Source of the DNA: Mesorhizobium sp. NFR06
GTDB taxonomy: Bacteria > Pseudomonadota > Alphaproteobacteria > Rhizobiales > Rhizobiaceae
NCBI RefSeq assembly: GCF_900115245.1
Contig: NZ_FOVT01000001.1
Coordinates: 434,001-498,000 of the forward strand
Direction: 5' to 3'
DNA: 64,000 nt
Part shown: positions 17,587 to 25,143 of the stretch, one piece after another
How positions within the stretch are numbered: position 1 is the stretch's first letter
Layout: each line of letters starts with the position of its first letter
Program-made: the position numbers and the translations under genes
Notes under the pieces: generated by a model
What the model saw: only the letters and a program-made list of their open reading frames with translations
Told to the model about the DNA's origin: nothing
Databases searched by the model: none

Positions 17587-18960
17587 ATGGACCATGCGTT
17601 CTCTTCCACGATCGAACTCGCGGCCGCAATTTCGGCGCGCAGGATCTCGGCAGTCGAGGCGCTCGATGCGCATCTTGCCCAGATCGACCGGCACAACGAA
17701 GCGGTGAACGCCGTCATCATCCTCGATCGCGAGGGCGCGCACGAACGCGCCGGGCAGGCCGATGCGGCGCTGGCTCGCGGTGACGCGCTCGGACCATTGC
17801 ATGGCGTGCCTTTCACCCTCAAGGATGCCCATGAGACGGGCGGCATGAGGACGACGGTCGGCTTCCCGCCGTTTGCTGACTATGTTGCGAGACAGGACAG
17901 TCCTGTCGTGGCCAAGCTCAAAGCGGCCGGCGCCGTGCTGGTCGGTAAGACCAACGTCGCCACCATGCTGGGCGACTGGCAGTCGGACAATCCGCTGTTC
18001 GGCCGCACCAGCAACCCGTGGGATCTGTTGCGCACCGCCGGTGGCTCCAGCGGCGGCGCGGCGGCAGCGGTCGCGACCGGCATGACGCCTTTCGAGGTCG
18101 GCACCGACATGCAGGATTCCATCCGCCTGCCTGCCGCCTTCTGCGGCGTCTACGGGCTGAAGCCGACCGAACATCGTGTCGCGCTCGCCGGCGCGTTTCC
18201 TGACCCGGGTGGCATGCCGCGCAGCGTGCGGCTGATGTCTTGCGTCGGTCCGTTGGCGCGCAACCTGGAGGATCTGGCGCTGATCCATCGGATCATCGCC
18301 GGGGCGGACGGAGCCGACACCGATCTGACGCCGGTGCCGATCGAGCCGACGCCGATGCTCGAGCTGAAATCGCTGCGCATCGCCGTCGCCGGCACCTTCC
18401 CCGGCTTTCCGGTCGGGGCGGAGATCGCCGCCGCCGTCGAAAGCCTGGCTTCGCAACTCGCCTCCGCCGGCGCGGGCATCGAGGAAGCAAAACTGCCGAA
18501 GCTCGACCTGCACGACGATTTGTCGGAGGGCGGCAAGCTGATCGGCATGATGCTCGAAGCTGCCCAGCCTGAGGCGCCGGCGCAGCCGATGCCGGTTTCG
18601 GCGTGGTTCGCGGCGCTCGCCCGGCGCGACCGCTCGATCCTGGCCTGGGAGCGCTTCTTCGAAAGCTGCGACGCCTTGCTCTGCCCGGTCGCCATGACGA
18701 CGGCGTTTGCGCACTGCAAGCCCGGGAGCCCGCTCGAGGTCGACGGCAAGGACGAAAGCTATTGGCTGCTGCCCGCTCATGGCGCGGTGTTCAACTATTC
18801 CGGCCATCCGGCGCTGGCGTTCCCTTGCGGGCAGGACAGCAAAGGTTTGCCGATCGGCCTGCAACTGGTCGGCCGGCGCTGGTCGGAGGCACGGCTGCTC
18901 GGCATCGCCGCGGCGATCGCGCCGCTGGCCGGCGGTTTTCGCCGGCCGCCGGGCTACTGA
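17587..18960 (+). CDS. amidase signature family protein with altered oxyanion motif
   Basis: A 457-residue amidase-signature enzyme. The Ser-cisSer-Lys triad is visible as Lys79 (PFTLKDA), Ser154 (AGGSSGGAA) and Ser178 (DMQDSIRLPA); the spacings of 75 and 24 residues equal those of fatty acid amide hydrolase (142/217/241). The usual Gly-Gly before the nucleophile (GGSIR) is replaced by Gln176-Asp177, so part of the oxyanion hole is changed. Members hydrolyse diverse carboxamides; the substrate is not predictable. The start is at MDHAFSSTIE, as upstream in-frame codons have no family resemblance. It overlaps the convergent FAD oxidase gene by 7 bases. Confidence 0.88.
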   Translation: MDHAFSSTIELAAAISARRISAVEALDAHLAQIDRHNEAVNAVIILDREGAHERAGQADAALARGDALGPLHGVPFTLKDAHETGGMRTTVGFPPFADYVARQDSPVVAKLKAAGAVLVGKTNVATMLGDWQSDNPLFGRTSNPWDLLRTAGGSSGGAAAAVATGMTPFEVGTDMQDSIRLPAAFCGVYGLKPTEHRVALAGAFPDPGGMPRSVRLMSCVGPLARNLEDLALIHRIIAGADGADTDLTPVPIEPTPMLELKSLRIAVAGTFPGFPVGAEIAAAVESLASQLASAGAGIEEAKLPKLDLHDDLSEGGKLIGMMLEAAQPEAPAQPMPVSAWFAALARRDRSILAWERFFESCDALLCPVAMTTAFAHCKPGSPLEVDGKDESYWLLPAHGAVFNYSGHPALAFPCGQDSKGLPIGLQLVGRRWSEARLLGIAAAIAPLAGGFRRPPGY

Positions 18961-20033
18961 GCGAAGCGCTCCAGTCCGTAGGGCGCGAGCAACGCATTGC
19001 GTTCGCCTTCAAGGATTTCGCGGGCGGCAAACAGGCCGATTGCTGGCGCCAGCGTGATGCCGGAATGCATGACGGCAATGTAGAGGCCGCCGACGCCCGC
19101 GGCGCGGCTGACGATCGGAAAACCATCGGCCGGGGTAGGGCGGTAGCCGACTGTATGGAAATCGAACTCCAGTCCCTCCGCGCCGCGCAACGCTGCCTTC
19201 GTGAGCGCGAACAGGTCGCGCGCCGTGGCTTCGGGATTCTCGCCCGGATCGCCGCCGGCGAAATCCGAGCCGGCGATGATGCGGCCCTCGGCTGACTGGC
19301 GCATATGCAGTCTCTCGGCAAGCACCAGCCCATTGAGCAATTTCCTGTAGGGGCGGGAGTGCACGATGAGGCCCGGCGGCGTGTCGAGCGGCAGCTTGAC
19401 GCCGGCCGTCGCGACGATCGCCGGGGCGCCCGCCCCGGCCGCGACGACCACCTCGTCGGCGCCGATGGTTTCGCCTGAAACGATCACCCCGGTCACTTTG
19501 CCATCCGAGAGGATAAGCCTGTCCACCGCGCCAACGATCACCTGCGCGCCGCGCTGTTCGGCATCCGCCAGCAGCGCCTTGGCGGTTGCCACCGGTTCGG
19601 CCACGCCTTCCTCGGCGACATGGACGGCGAAATCAGGAGGAACGACGAGATTGGGCTCGATTTGCGCTGCCCGCTCGCGGTCGACGCGTTCGATGCCATA
19701 GCCCCATGACGAGTGCTCGGCGGCATAGGCTTCGAGCCTGTCCGGCGGCAGGTCGAAGCACAGGCCGCCACACCAGGCGAGCGGCAATCCTGGCAGCTCG
19801 TTTGCCAGACGCTGCCATTCGGCCATGGCGCGGATGCGCAACCGGAAATAGACCTCGGGATTGCCCCAGCTGGCATTGATCCAGGCGAAGGAATTGGGCG
19901 TGGCGACACCGCCGGCGCCGCTTTCCGAAACGACGGTAACCCGCGCGCCGACCCTCGTCAGATGCCAGGCGATCGAGGCGCCGATGATGCCGGCGCCGAT
20001 GACGATGACGTGTTTCGTCACGCGGTTCTCCAT
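18954..20033 (-). CDS. DadA-type FAD-dependent oxidoreductase
   Basis: A 359-residue flavoprotein of the DAO family. The Rossmann FAD motif is at the N-terminus (VIVIGAGIIGASIAWHL), and the C-terminal FAD segment reads VGYRPTPADGFPIVSRAAGVGGLYIAVMHSGITLAPAIG. Related enzymes oxidise D-amino acids, glycine or sarcosine. The start is set at MENRVTKHVIV; the longer frame upstream would run through the TetR promoter region. It is divergent from the TetR gene (100 bases between starts), so it could share that regulator's operator, and it converges on the amidase gene. Substrate unknown. Confidence 0.87.
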   Translation of the reverse strand: MENRVTKHVIVIGAGIIGASIAWHLTRVGARVTVVSESGAGGVATPNSFAWINASWGNPEVYFRLRIRAMAEWQRLANELPGLPLAWCGGLCFDLPPDRLEAYAAEHSSWGYGIERVDRERAAQIEPNLVVPPDFAVHVAEEGVAEPVATAKALLADAEQRGAQVIVGAVDRLILSDGKVTGVIVSGETIGADEVVVAAGAGAPAIVATAGVKLPLDTPPGLIVHSRPYRKLLNGLVLAERLHMRQSAEGRIIAGSDFAGGDPGENPEATARDLFALTKAALRGAEGLEFDFHTVGYRPTPADGFPIVSRAAGVGGLYIAVMHSGITLAPAIGLFAAREILEGERNALLAPYGLERFAQ

Positions 20034-20098
20034 CCTGTTTCCGGTGAGGGCTTCCACCTGCCATTTACGGGTGCTTTTGCCAACGCAAACTTGCGCGC

Positions 20099-20126
20099 TT
20101 GACAGCAATACGTACGTCCGTATTAT
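20099..20126 (+). promoter_or_regulatory. consensus promoter with embedded TetR operator
   Basis: A perfect -35 TTGACA (20099-20104) is followed after 16 bases by TATTAT (20121-20126). Between and overlapping them lies AATACG-N6-CGTATT (20107-20124), a dyad of the TACGTACGT class often bound by TetR repressors. Transcription would begin at about 20133, which is the ATG of the TetR gene itself, implying a leaderless or nearly leaderless transcript. Confidence 0.75.
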
Positions 20127-20132
20127 GACGGA

Positions 20133-20720
20133 ATGGCTAGACAATCACTCCGCGAAAACCTTCTCGACGCCGGCTTCCGGACCATCTGGAATTCCGGTTA
20201 CACGGCGGCCGGCGTCCGCGACATCGTCGCCGCGGCCGGCGCCCGGCCCGGTTCCTTCACCAACCATTTTGCCTCCAAGGAGGAATTCGCCGGCGAGGTG
20301 CTGGAACGCTACTTCGCCTATGTGAGCGGACTGGTCGAGAACGCTTTGGCGCATGACGGCACGCCGCCGGTGGGCAGGCTTCGCCGCTATCTCGACGTCA
20401 TCACGTCGAAGCTGGAAGCGCATGACTGGGCGCGCGGCTGCATGATCGGCAATCTCAGCCTGGAAACGGCCGTGCACAGCGAGCCGCTGCGGCTCCGGCT
20501 GGTCGACATTTTCGAGCGCTGGCGCCGGCCATTCGCGGCCTGCATCGCCGAGGGACAGGCGGCGGGCGAGATCACCGAGGCCTTCGACGCCGAGGACCTC
20601 GCCGATTTCCTGCTGTCGTCCTGGCAGGGCGCCATGCTGCGCATGAAGGTCGAGCGCAGTCCGGAGCCGCTCGAGCGGTTCAAGAAAATCATCTTCAGCA
20701 CCGTGTTTGGAAGGGAGTGA
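20133..20720 (+). CDS. TetR family regulator next to haloalkane dehalogenase
   Basis: A 195-residue TetR repressor. The helix-turn-helix covers about residues 5-50 (LLDAGFRTIWNSGYTAAGVRDIVAAAGARPGSFTNHFASKEEF), and the C-terminal part has the pattern WARGCMIGNLSLETA typical of the TetR_C group seen beside reductases and hydrolases. The promoter carries a dyad operator, so autoregulation is expected. The start codon lies 7 bases after the -10 element and has no usual leader or ribosome-binding site. Its stop overlaps the Shine-Dalgarno of the dehalogenase gene, so the two genes are one operon. The divergent FAD oxidase may also be a target. Confidence 0.92.
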   Translation: MARQSLRENLLDAGFRTIWNSGYTAAGVRDIVAAAGARPGSFTNHFASKEEFAGEVLERYFAYVSGLVENALAHDGTPPVGRLRRYLDVITSKLEAHDWARGCMIGNLSLETAVHSEPLRLRLVDIFERWRRPFAACIAEGQAAGEITEAFDAEDLADFLLSSWQGAMLRMKVERSPEPLERFKKIIFSTVFGRE

Positions 20721-20725
20721 GTCCG

Positions 20726-21640
20726 ATGCATTCGACGACTGATGAACTACTGCTGCGGCGCGCCGAGATCGCCGTGCTCGATTCCACGATGTCCTATCTG
20801 GAGGCCGGCACGTCCGGCCCGACCGTGCTGTTGCTGCACGGCAATCCGACCTCGTCCTACATCTGGCGCAACATCATTCCGCATGTCGCACGCTTCGGCC
20901 GCTGCATCGCGCCCGACCTGATCGGCTATGGCCGGTCCGGCAAGCCCGACATCGACTATCGCTTCTTCGATCAGGTCCGCTATCTCGACGCCTTCATCGA
21001 GGCGCTCGGCATCGAGGACCTGGTGATCGTCGCCCAGGACTGGGGCACGGCGCTGGCGTTCCATTTTGCGGCGCGGCGGCCGCAACGCGTTCTCGGCCTT
21101 GCCTTCATGGAGTTCATCCGGCCCTTCGAACGCTGGGAGGATTTCCACCAGCGCCCGCAGGCGCGCGAACTGTTCAAGGCGCTGCGCACGCCCGGCGCCG
21201 GCGAGAAGCTGGTGCTGGAGGACAATGTCTTCGTCGAGAAAATCCTGCCCGCTTCCGTCTTGCGGCCGATGAGCGGTGAGGAGATGGAAGCCTACCGGGC
21301 ACCGTTCCCGACGCCGCAGTCGCGCAAGCCGGTGCTGCGTCTGCCGCGGGAGTTGCCGATCGAAGGCCAGCCGGCCGATGTCGCCGCCATCAGCGAGCAC
21401 GACCACCGCGCGCTGCGGCTTTCTTCTTATCCGAAACTGCTTTTCGCCGGCGATCCCGGCGCCCTGATTTCGGCCCAGGCGGCAAAGGAATTCGCGGCCG
21501 GGCTGAAGAACTGCCGCTTCATCGATCTGGGGCCGGGCGCCCATTATCTGCAGGAAGATCACCCCGACGCGATCGGCAAGGCCATTGCCGGCTGGTTGCC
21601 GGAAATTGTCCGGGCGGAAGGCGAGGCGGAACTGGCTTGA
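20726..21640 (+). CDS. haloalkane dehalogenase (HLD-II, DmlA/DhaA-like)
   Basis: A 304-residue alpha/beta hydrolase with the full dehalogenase active site: nucleophile Asp105 (VAQDWGTAL), His273 (GAHYLQEDHP), catalytic acid Glu129 (FMEFIRPF) and halide-binding Asn40 (HGNPTSSYIW) and Trp106. Placement of the acid after strand beta-6 and the positions (DhaA has 106/272/130 with Asn41) mark subfamily HLD-II; Mesorhizobium loti DmlA is a known relative. It cleaves carbon-halogen bonds of haloalkanes to alcohols and halide in the cytoplasm. The start at MHSTTDELL is chosen because AAGGGAG lies 8 bases upstream; a GTG three codons earlier overlaps the TetR stop. Co-expressed with the TetR gene, which suggests inducible expression. 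Confidence 0.92.
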   Translation: MHSTTDELLLRRAEIAVLDSTMSYLEAGTSGPTVLLLHGNPTSSYIWRNIIPHVARFGRCIAPDLIGYGRSGKPDIDYRFFDQVRYLDAFIEALGIEDLVIVAQDWGTALAFHFAARRPQRVLGLAFMEFIRPFERWEDFHQRPQARELFKALRTPGAGEKLVLEDNVFVEKILPASVLRPMSGEEMEAYRAPFPTPQSRKPVLRLPRELPIEGQPADVAAISEHDHRALRLSSYPKLLFAGDPGALISAQAAKEFAAGLKNCRFIDLGPGAHYLQEDHPDAIGKAIAGWLPEIVRAEGEAELA

Positions 21641-21736
21641 ACCCGGCGGCGGGCCCGAGGCGCCCGCGCCCCATGTCGACAGGCCGGCGCCGCACTGATA
21701 GAAGCGCCGCCTGTCACACGGAACTGCTTTAAAGAA

Positions 21737-23329
21737 ATGCCCGAAACAATACCTGAAGAGGTTGCGCGCCGCCGCACCTTCGCGATCATCGCCCACCCCG
21801 ACGCCGGCAAAACCACGCTGACCGAAAAACTGCTTCTGTTCGGCGGCGCCATCCAGCTTGCCGGCGAGGTCAAGGCCAAGAAGGATCGCATCCAGACGCG
21901 CTCCGACTGGATGAAGATCGAGCGCGAGCGCGGCATCTCGGTCGTCACCTCGGTGATGACCTTCGAGTATGACGACAACGTCTTCAACCTGCTCGACACG
22001 CCCGGCCACGAGGATTTCGCCGACGACACCTATCGCACGCTGTCGGCGGTGGATTCCGCCGTCATGGTCATCGACGCCGCCAAGGGCATCGAGCCGCGCA
22101 CGCTGAAGCTGTTCGAGGTCTGCCGCCTGCGCGACATCCCGATCATCACCTTCGTCAACAAGATGGACCGCGAGAGCCGCGATCCCTTCGAGATCCTCGA
22201 CGAGATCGAGCAGAAGCTGGCGCTGGACACCGCGCCCGTCACCTGGCCGATCGGCCGCGGCAGGACTTTTTCAGGCACCTACCATCTGGCGCAGAACGCG
22301 GTGCGCCGCAGCGACGACGAGAAGGAACGCACGCCGGTCCATGGTCCGGATTCCAACCGCGTGGCAGGATTGTTGCCCGACAATGAGCGCGAAGCCTTCA
22401 TCGAGGAACTGGAGCTGGCGCGGGAAGCCTGCCGTCCGCTCGACGTCGACGCCTTCCGTGAAGGCCATCTGACGCCCGTCTATTTCGGCTCGGCGCTGCG
22501 CAATTACGGCGTGCGCGACCTGATCGAGGCGCTCGGCGCCTATGGCCCGCCACCGCGCGCCCAGGAAGCCGACGAGCGCACGGTCGAGGCGACCGAGGAG
22601 AAGATGACCTCCTTCGTCTTCAAGATACAGGCCAATATGGATCCCAACCACCGCGACCGCATCGCCTTTGTGCGCGTCTGCTCGGGCAAGCTCGAGCGCG
22701 GCATGAAGGCCAAGCTCGTGCGCACCGGCAAGCCGATGAGCCTGTCGGCGCCGCAATTCTTCTTCGCCCGCACCCGCGTCACCGCCGACGAGGCCTTTGC
22801 CGGCGACGTCGTCGGCATCCCCAACCACGGCACGCTGCGCATCGGCGACACGCTCACCGAAGGCGAGGAGATCCTGTTCCGCGGGGTGCCGAATTTCGCC
22901 CCGGAAATCCTGCGTCGCGTTCGGCTGGGCGACGCGATGAAGGCCAAGAAGCTCAAGGAAGCGCTGCACCAGATGGCCGAGGAAGGCGTCGTGCAGCTGT
23001 TCTCGCCCGAGGACGGCTCGCCGGCCATCGTCGGCGTCGTCGGCGCCCTGCAGCTCGACGTGCTGAAGGAGCGGCTGAACATCGAATACACGCTGCCGGT
23101 GGATTTCGAGATGTCGCGCTTCTCGATCTGTCGCTGGATCTCGGCCGACGACAAGGCCGAGATGCAACGCTTCATCGAAGGCCATCGCGGCGACATCGCC
23201 CGCGACCTCGACAACGATCCGGTGTTCCTCGCCCAGCACACCTTCTCGCTCAACTACGAGGCCGAGCGCTGGAAGGCGATCCGCTTCGCTGCGGTCAAGG
23301 ACTATCAGGTCCGCGACAAGGCGGCTTAG
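21737..23329 (+). CDS. prfC: peptide chain release factor 3
   Basis: A 530-residue translational GTPase. The G domain begins at residue 14 with TFAIIAHPDAGKTTLTEKLL (G1), then SDWMKIERERGISVVTSVM (G2 region), LLDTPGHEDF (G3) and FVNKMDRE (G4). The insertion typical of RF3, RTFSGTYHLAQNAV, is present, as are domain II and the C-terminal RF3 domain with GVVGALQLDVLKERLNIEY. RF3 recycles RF1 and RF2 from the ribosome after peptide release. Length is normal. It is transcribed alone, and an intergenic palindrome follows its stop. Confidence 0.97.
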   Translation: MPETIPEEVARRRTFAIIAHPDAGKTTLTEKLLLFGGAIQLAGEVKAKKDRIQTRSDWMKIERERGISVVTSVMTFEYDDNVFNLLDTPGHEDFADDTYRTLSAVDSAVMVIDAAKGIEPRTLKLFEVCRLRDIPIITFVNKMDRESRDPFEILDEIEQKLALDTAPVTWPIGRGRTFSGTYHLAQNAVRRSDDEKERTPVHGPDSNRVAGLLPDNEREAFIEELELAREACRPLDVDAFREGHLTPVYFGSALRNYGVRDLIEALGAYGPPPRAQEADERTVEATEEKMTSFVFKIQANMDPNHRDRIAFVRVCSGKLERGMKAKLVRTGKPMSLSAPQFFFARTRVTADEAFAGDVVGIPNHGTLRIGDTLTEGEEILFRGVPNFAPEILRRVRLGDAMKAKKLKEALHQMAEEGVVQLFSPEDGSPAIVGVVGALQLDVLKERLNIEYTLPVDFEMSRFSICRWISADDKAEMQRFIEGHRGDIARDLDNDPVFLAQHTFSLNYEAERWKAIRFAAVKDYQVRDKAA

Positions 23330-23340
23330 GCGCCAGTTTT

Positions 23341-23486
23341 CCCTTCTCCCCTTGTGGGAGAAGGTGTCGCCGAAGGCGACGGATGAGGGGTGTTCCAGGG
23401 AACGCGGACGTCTCACTCCGCTGGAACACCCCTCATCCGTCTCGGCGCTGCGCGCCGATCCACCTTCTCCCACAGGGGGAGAAGGG
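23341..23486. repeat. intergenic palindromic repeat after prfC
   Basis: An inverted repeat of about 146 bases with near-perfect outer arms (CCCTTCTCCCCTTGTGGGAG against its complement at the end) and inner arms CGGATGAGGGGTGTTCCAG and complement. Each outer arm can itself fold (CTTCTCCCC...GGGAGAAG). It sits between convergent prfC and the VOC gene and may act as a bidirectional transcript end. It belongs to a type of rhizobial repeat seen in variant forms at 27005, 44924, 49907 and 56151. Confidence 0.8.
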
Positions 23487-23501
23487 AAGATCGCACAGCT
23501 C

Positions 23502-23972
23502 TCACCCCTTCGCCGCCGCTTCCAGCTTGTCGATTTCGATCTTGCCCATCTTCATCATGGCATCCATGACACGGCCGGCCTTGCCCCGGTCGGGATCCTG
23601 AAGCAGGCGCGGCAGTTGTTCCGGCACGACTTGCCAGGAGACGCCGAACTTGTCCTTCAGCCAGCCGCAGGGCCCCGGCTCGCCGCCGCCTTCGGTAAGC
23701 CGCGTCCAGAAATGATCCACCTCTTCCTGCGTCTTGCAGTCGATCGACAGCGAGATCGCCTCGGTGAATTTATATTGCGGCCCGCCGTTCAGCGCCTGGA
23801 AGGTTACGCCGTCGAGCTCGAACGAGGCCACCAGCACCTGGCCCTGCTGAGCATGGCCCTCCGGCCAGCGCGTGACGCTCAGCACCTTCGAATTCTTGAA
23901 GATGGAGATGTAGTGGTTCATGGCCTCTTCGGCCTGGGTGTCGAACCACAGGAAGGTGGTGATCTTCTGCAT
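23502..23972 (-). CDS. PhnB-like VOC family protein
   Basis: A 156-residue vicinal-oxygen-chelate protein of the PhnB-like (3-demethylubiquinone methyltransferase-like) group: MQKITTFLWFDTQAEEAMNHYISIFKNSKVLS, FELDGVTFQALNGGPQYKFTEAISLSIDC, and FWTRLTEGGGEPGPCGWLKDKFGVSWQVVP. Despite the common name, these proteins have no known methyltransferase activity; the fold often binds small molecules or metal. The start is fixed by AAGGAG 8 bases upstream. It is the last gene of an ArsR-SRPBCC-VOC set on the minus strand, a combination frequently seen in Rhizobiales. Confidence 0.86.
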   Translation of the reverse strand: MQKITTFLWFDTQAEEAMNHYISIFKNSKVLSVTRWPEGHAQQGQVLVASFELDGVTFQALNGGPQYKFTEAISLSIDCKTQEEVDHFWTRLTEGGGEPGPCGWLKDKFGVSWQVVPEQLPRLLQDPDRGKAGRVMDAMMKMGKIEIDKLEAAAKG

Positions 23973-24003
23973 CGCTTTCTCCTTGGCTTTCTTGGGGAAG
24001 GGG

Positions 24004-24534
24004 TCAGGCGGCGCCCTTGGCGGCGGTGTCCTGGAGGGAACTGAGAGAGGCATCCAGTTGGGCGTAGCTGTCGGCCATGCCCGAGGTCATGCCGGTGCCG
24101 AGCGCGCCGTCGCGCGCGGCTTGCGAGGCGTAGAGGATTGTTTGCGTCAGCAACGTCTTGCCGTCGACTTCGGTGAAGACCACGGTTCCAAGCGCCTCGC
24201 CGCCGGTCCAGTCTTCGTCGAACAACTCGGCGGCCACGATCAGGCTCGGCCGGACGATCTCGCGATAGGTCGCGCTCATGCCCATCGCCCGCCCATCACG
24301 ATGGCGCCACACATAGCGTGCCGCCCCGCCCACACTGAGGTCGATCCGGCAAGTCTCCAGCCGCCAACCGTCCGGGCCATGCAGCCAGGTCTTGAGCAGC
24401 GCCGGAACCGTCCAGCAATCGAACACCATCGGGCGCGGCGCGTCGAAGACACGGGTAATGCGAATCTCGCGATCGCTGGGGGTCGTGACGGTCAGCGTCG
24501 CGACGGTCGGGCCTGGCAGTCTCGTGGTGCTCAT
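24004..24534 (-). CDS. SRPBCC (AHSA1-like) domain protein
   Basis: A 176-residue START/Bet v1-fold protein of the AHSA1 group: IRITRVFDAPRPMVFDCWTVPALLKTWLHGPDGW is the N-terminal hallmark, followed by GGAARYVWRHRDGRAMGMSATYREIVRPSLIV and a C-terminal long helix with GMADSYAQLDASLSSL. These proteins have a hydrophobic pocket and no defined chemistry. The gene lies between ArsR and VOC genes on the same strand, 79 and 31 bases apart, so the three form an operon. Its expression is presumably under the ArsR repressor. Confidence 0.88.
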   Translation of the reverse strand: MSTTRLPGPTVATLTVTTPSDREIRITRVFDAPRPMVFDCWTVPALLKTWLHGPDGWRLETCRIDLSVGGAARYVWRHRDGRAMGMSATYREIVRPSLIVAAELFDEDWTGGEALGTVVFTEVDGKTLLTQTILYASQAARDGALGTGMTSGMADSYAQLDASLSSLQDTAAKGAA

Positions 24535-24613
24535 CTGGTGTCCCCTTTGCGTTTGCTGAACCCAAGGACGTTCGGTCGGCCGCCGATCCGACAGTGTCTC
24601 GATTTACTCTTTA

Positions 24614-24958
24614 CTATTGTTCGGGCTCGTCGGGGCCCTTCCCGGCCTTGAGCGCGCCGAGCAGCGCATCGAGCCGCTGGAAATTGCCTTCCCAGATCTC
24701 GCGGTAGCGCTCCAGCCATTCGGTGGCTTCGGCCAGCGGTTTCGCTTCGAGCCGGCAGGGCCTGCGCTGTGCGTCGCGGCCGCGCGAGATCAGCCCCGCA
24801 TTCTCGAGCACCTTGAGATGTTTCGAGATCGACGGCTGGCTGATGGCGAATGGCTCGGCAAGTTCCATCACCGAGGCCTCCCCATCGATGAGCCGCGCGA
24901 GAATGGCGCGCCGCGTCGGGTCGGAAAGCGCGGCGAAGGTTGCGTCGAGTTGATTCAT
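24614..24958 (-). CDS. ArsR-family repressor
   Basis: A 114-residue winged-helix repressor. The DNA-binding core is DATFAALSDPTRRAILARLIDGEASVMELAEPFAISQPSISKHLKVLENAGLISRGRDAQRRP. The metal-binding ELCVCDL-type cysteine motif of true arsenic/cadmium sensors is absent, and the protein has no cysteine suited to metal binding, so it belongs to the non-metal ArsR group that sits beside AHSA1-like proteins. It is the first gene of the three-gene operon and an inverted repeat at 24964-24995, just before its start, is a likely operator for autorepression. Confidence 0.92.
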   Translation of the reverse strand: MNQLDATFAALSDPTRRAILARLIDGEASVMELAEPFAISQPSISKHLKVLENAGLISRGRDAQRRPCRLEAKPLAEATEWLERYREIWEGNFQRLDALLGALKAGKGPDEPEQ

Positions 24959-24963
24959 CTTGA

Positions 24964-24995
24964 ATAGCCAATTGGATATATACCTGAATGGCTAT
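24964..24995 (-). promoter_or_regulatory. promoter and dyad upstream of the ArsR operon
   Basis: Perfect 7-base arms ATAGCCA (24964-24970) and TGGCTAT (24989-24995) flank an AT-rich 18-base centre. On the minus strand the centre holds TATATA (24982-24977), a suitable -10 about 19 bases before the ATG. The arrangement fits autorepression by the ArsR protein. Confidence 0.6.
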
Positions 24996-25143
24996 ATTGC
25001 AATCGGCATTGCCGGTCAACCTGCTTCCGTGGCGCAGCGCAAAATTGTGGCAAGGCGGGATCATGGCCGCTATAACCGCTGCCGACTGAACTTCAGCGCC
25101 GCCAGGCCGCGCACCGGCGCGGCCAGCCAGCAAGGACAATTCG

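Noticed and set aside
17161..18864. 567-codon antisense frame in the amidase gene
   Set aside because: Antisense to a gene with a complete catalytic triad; composition is that of a shadow.
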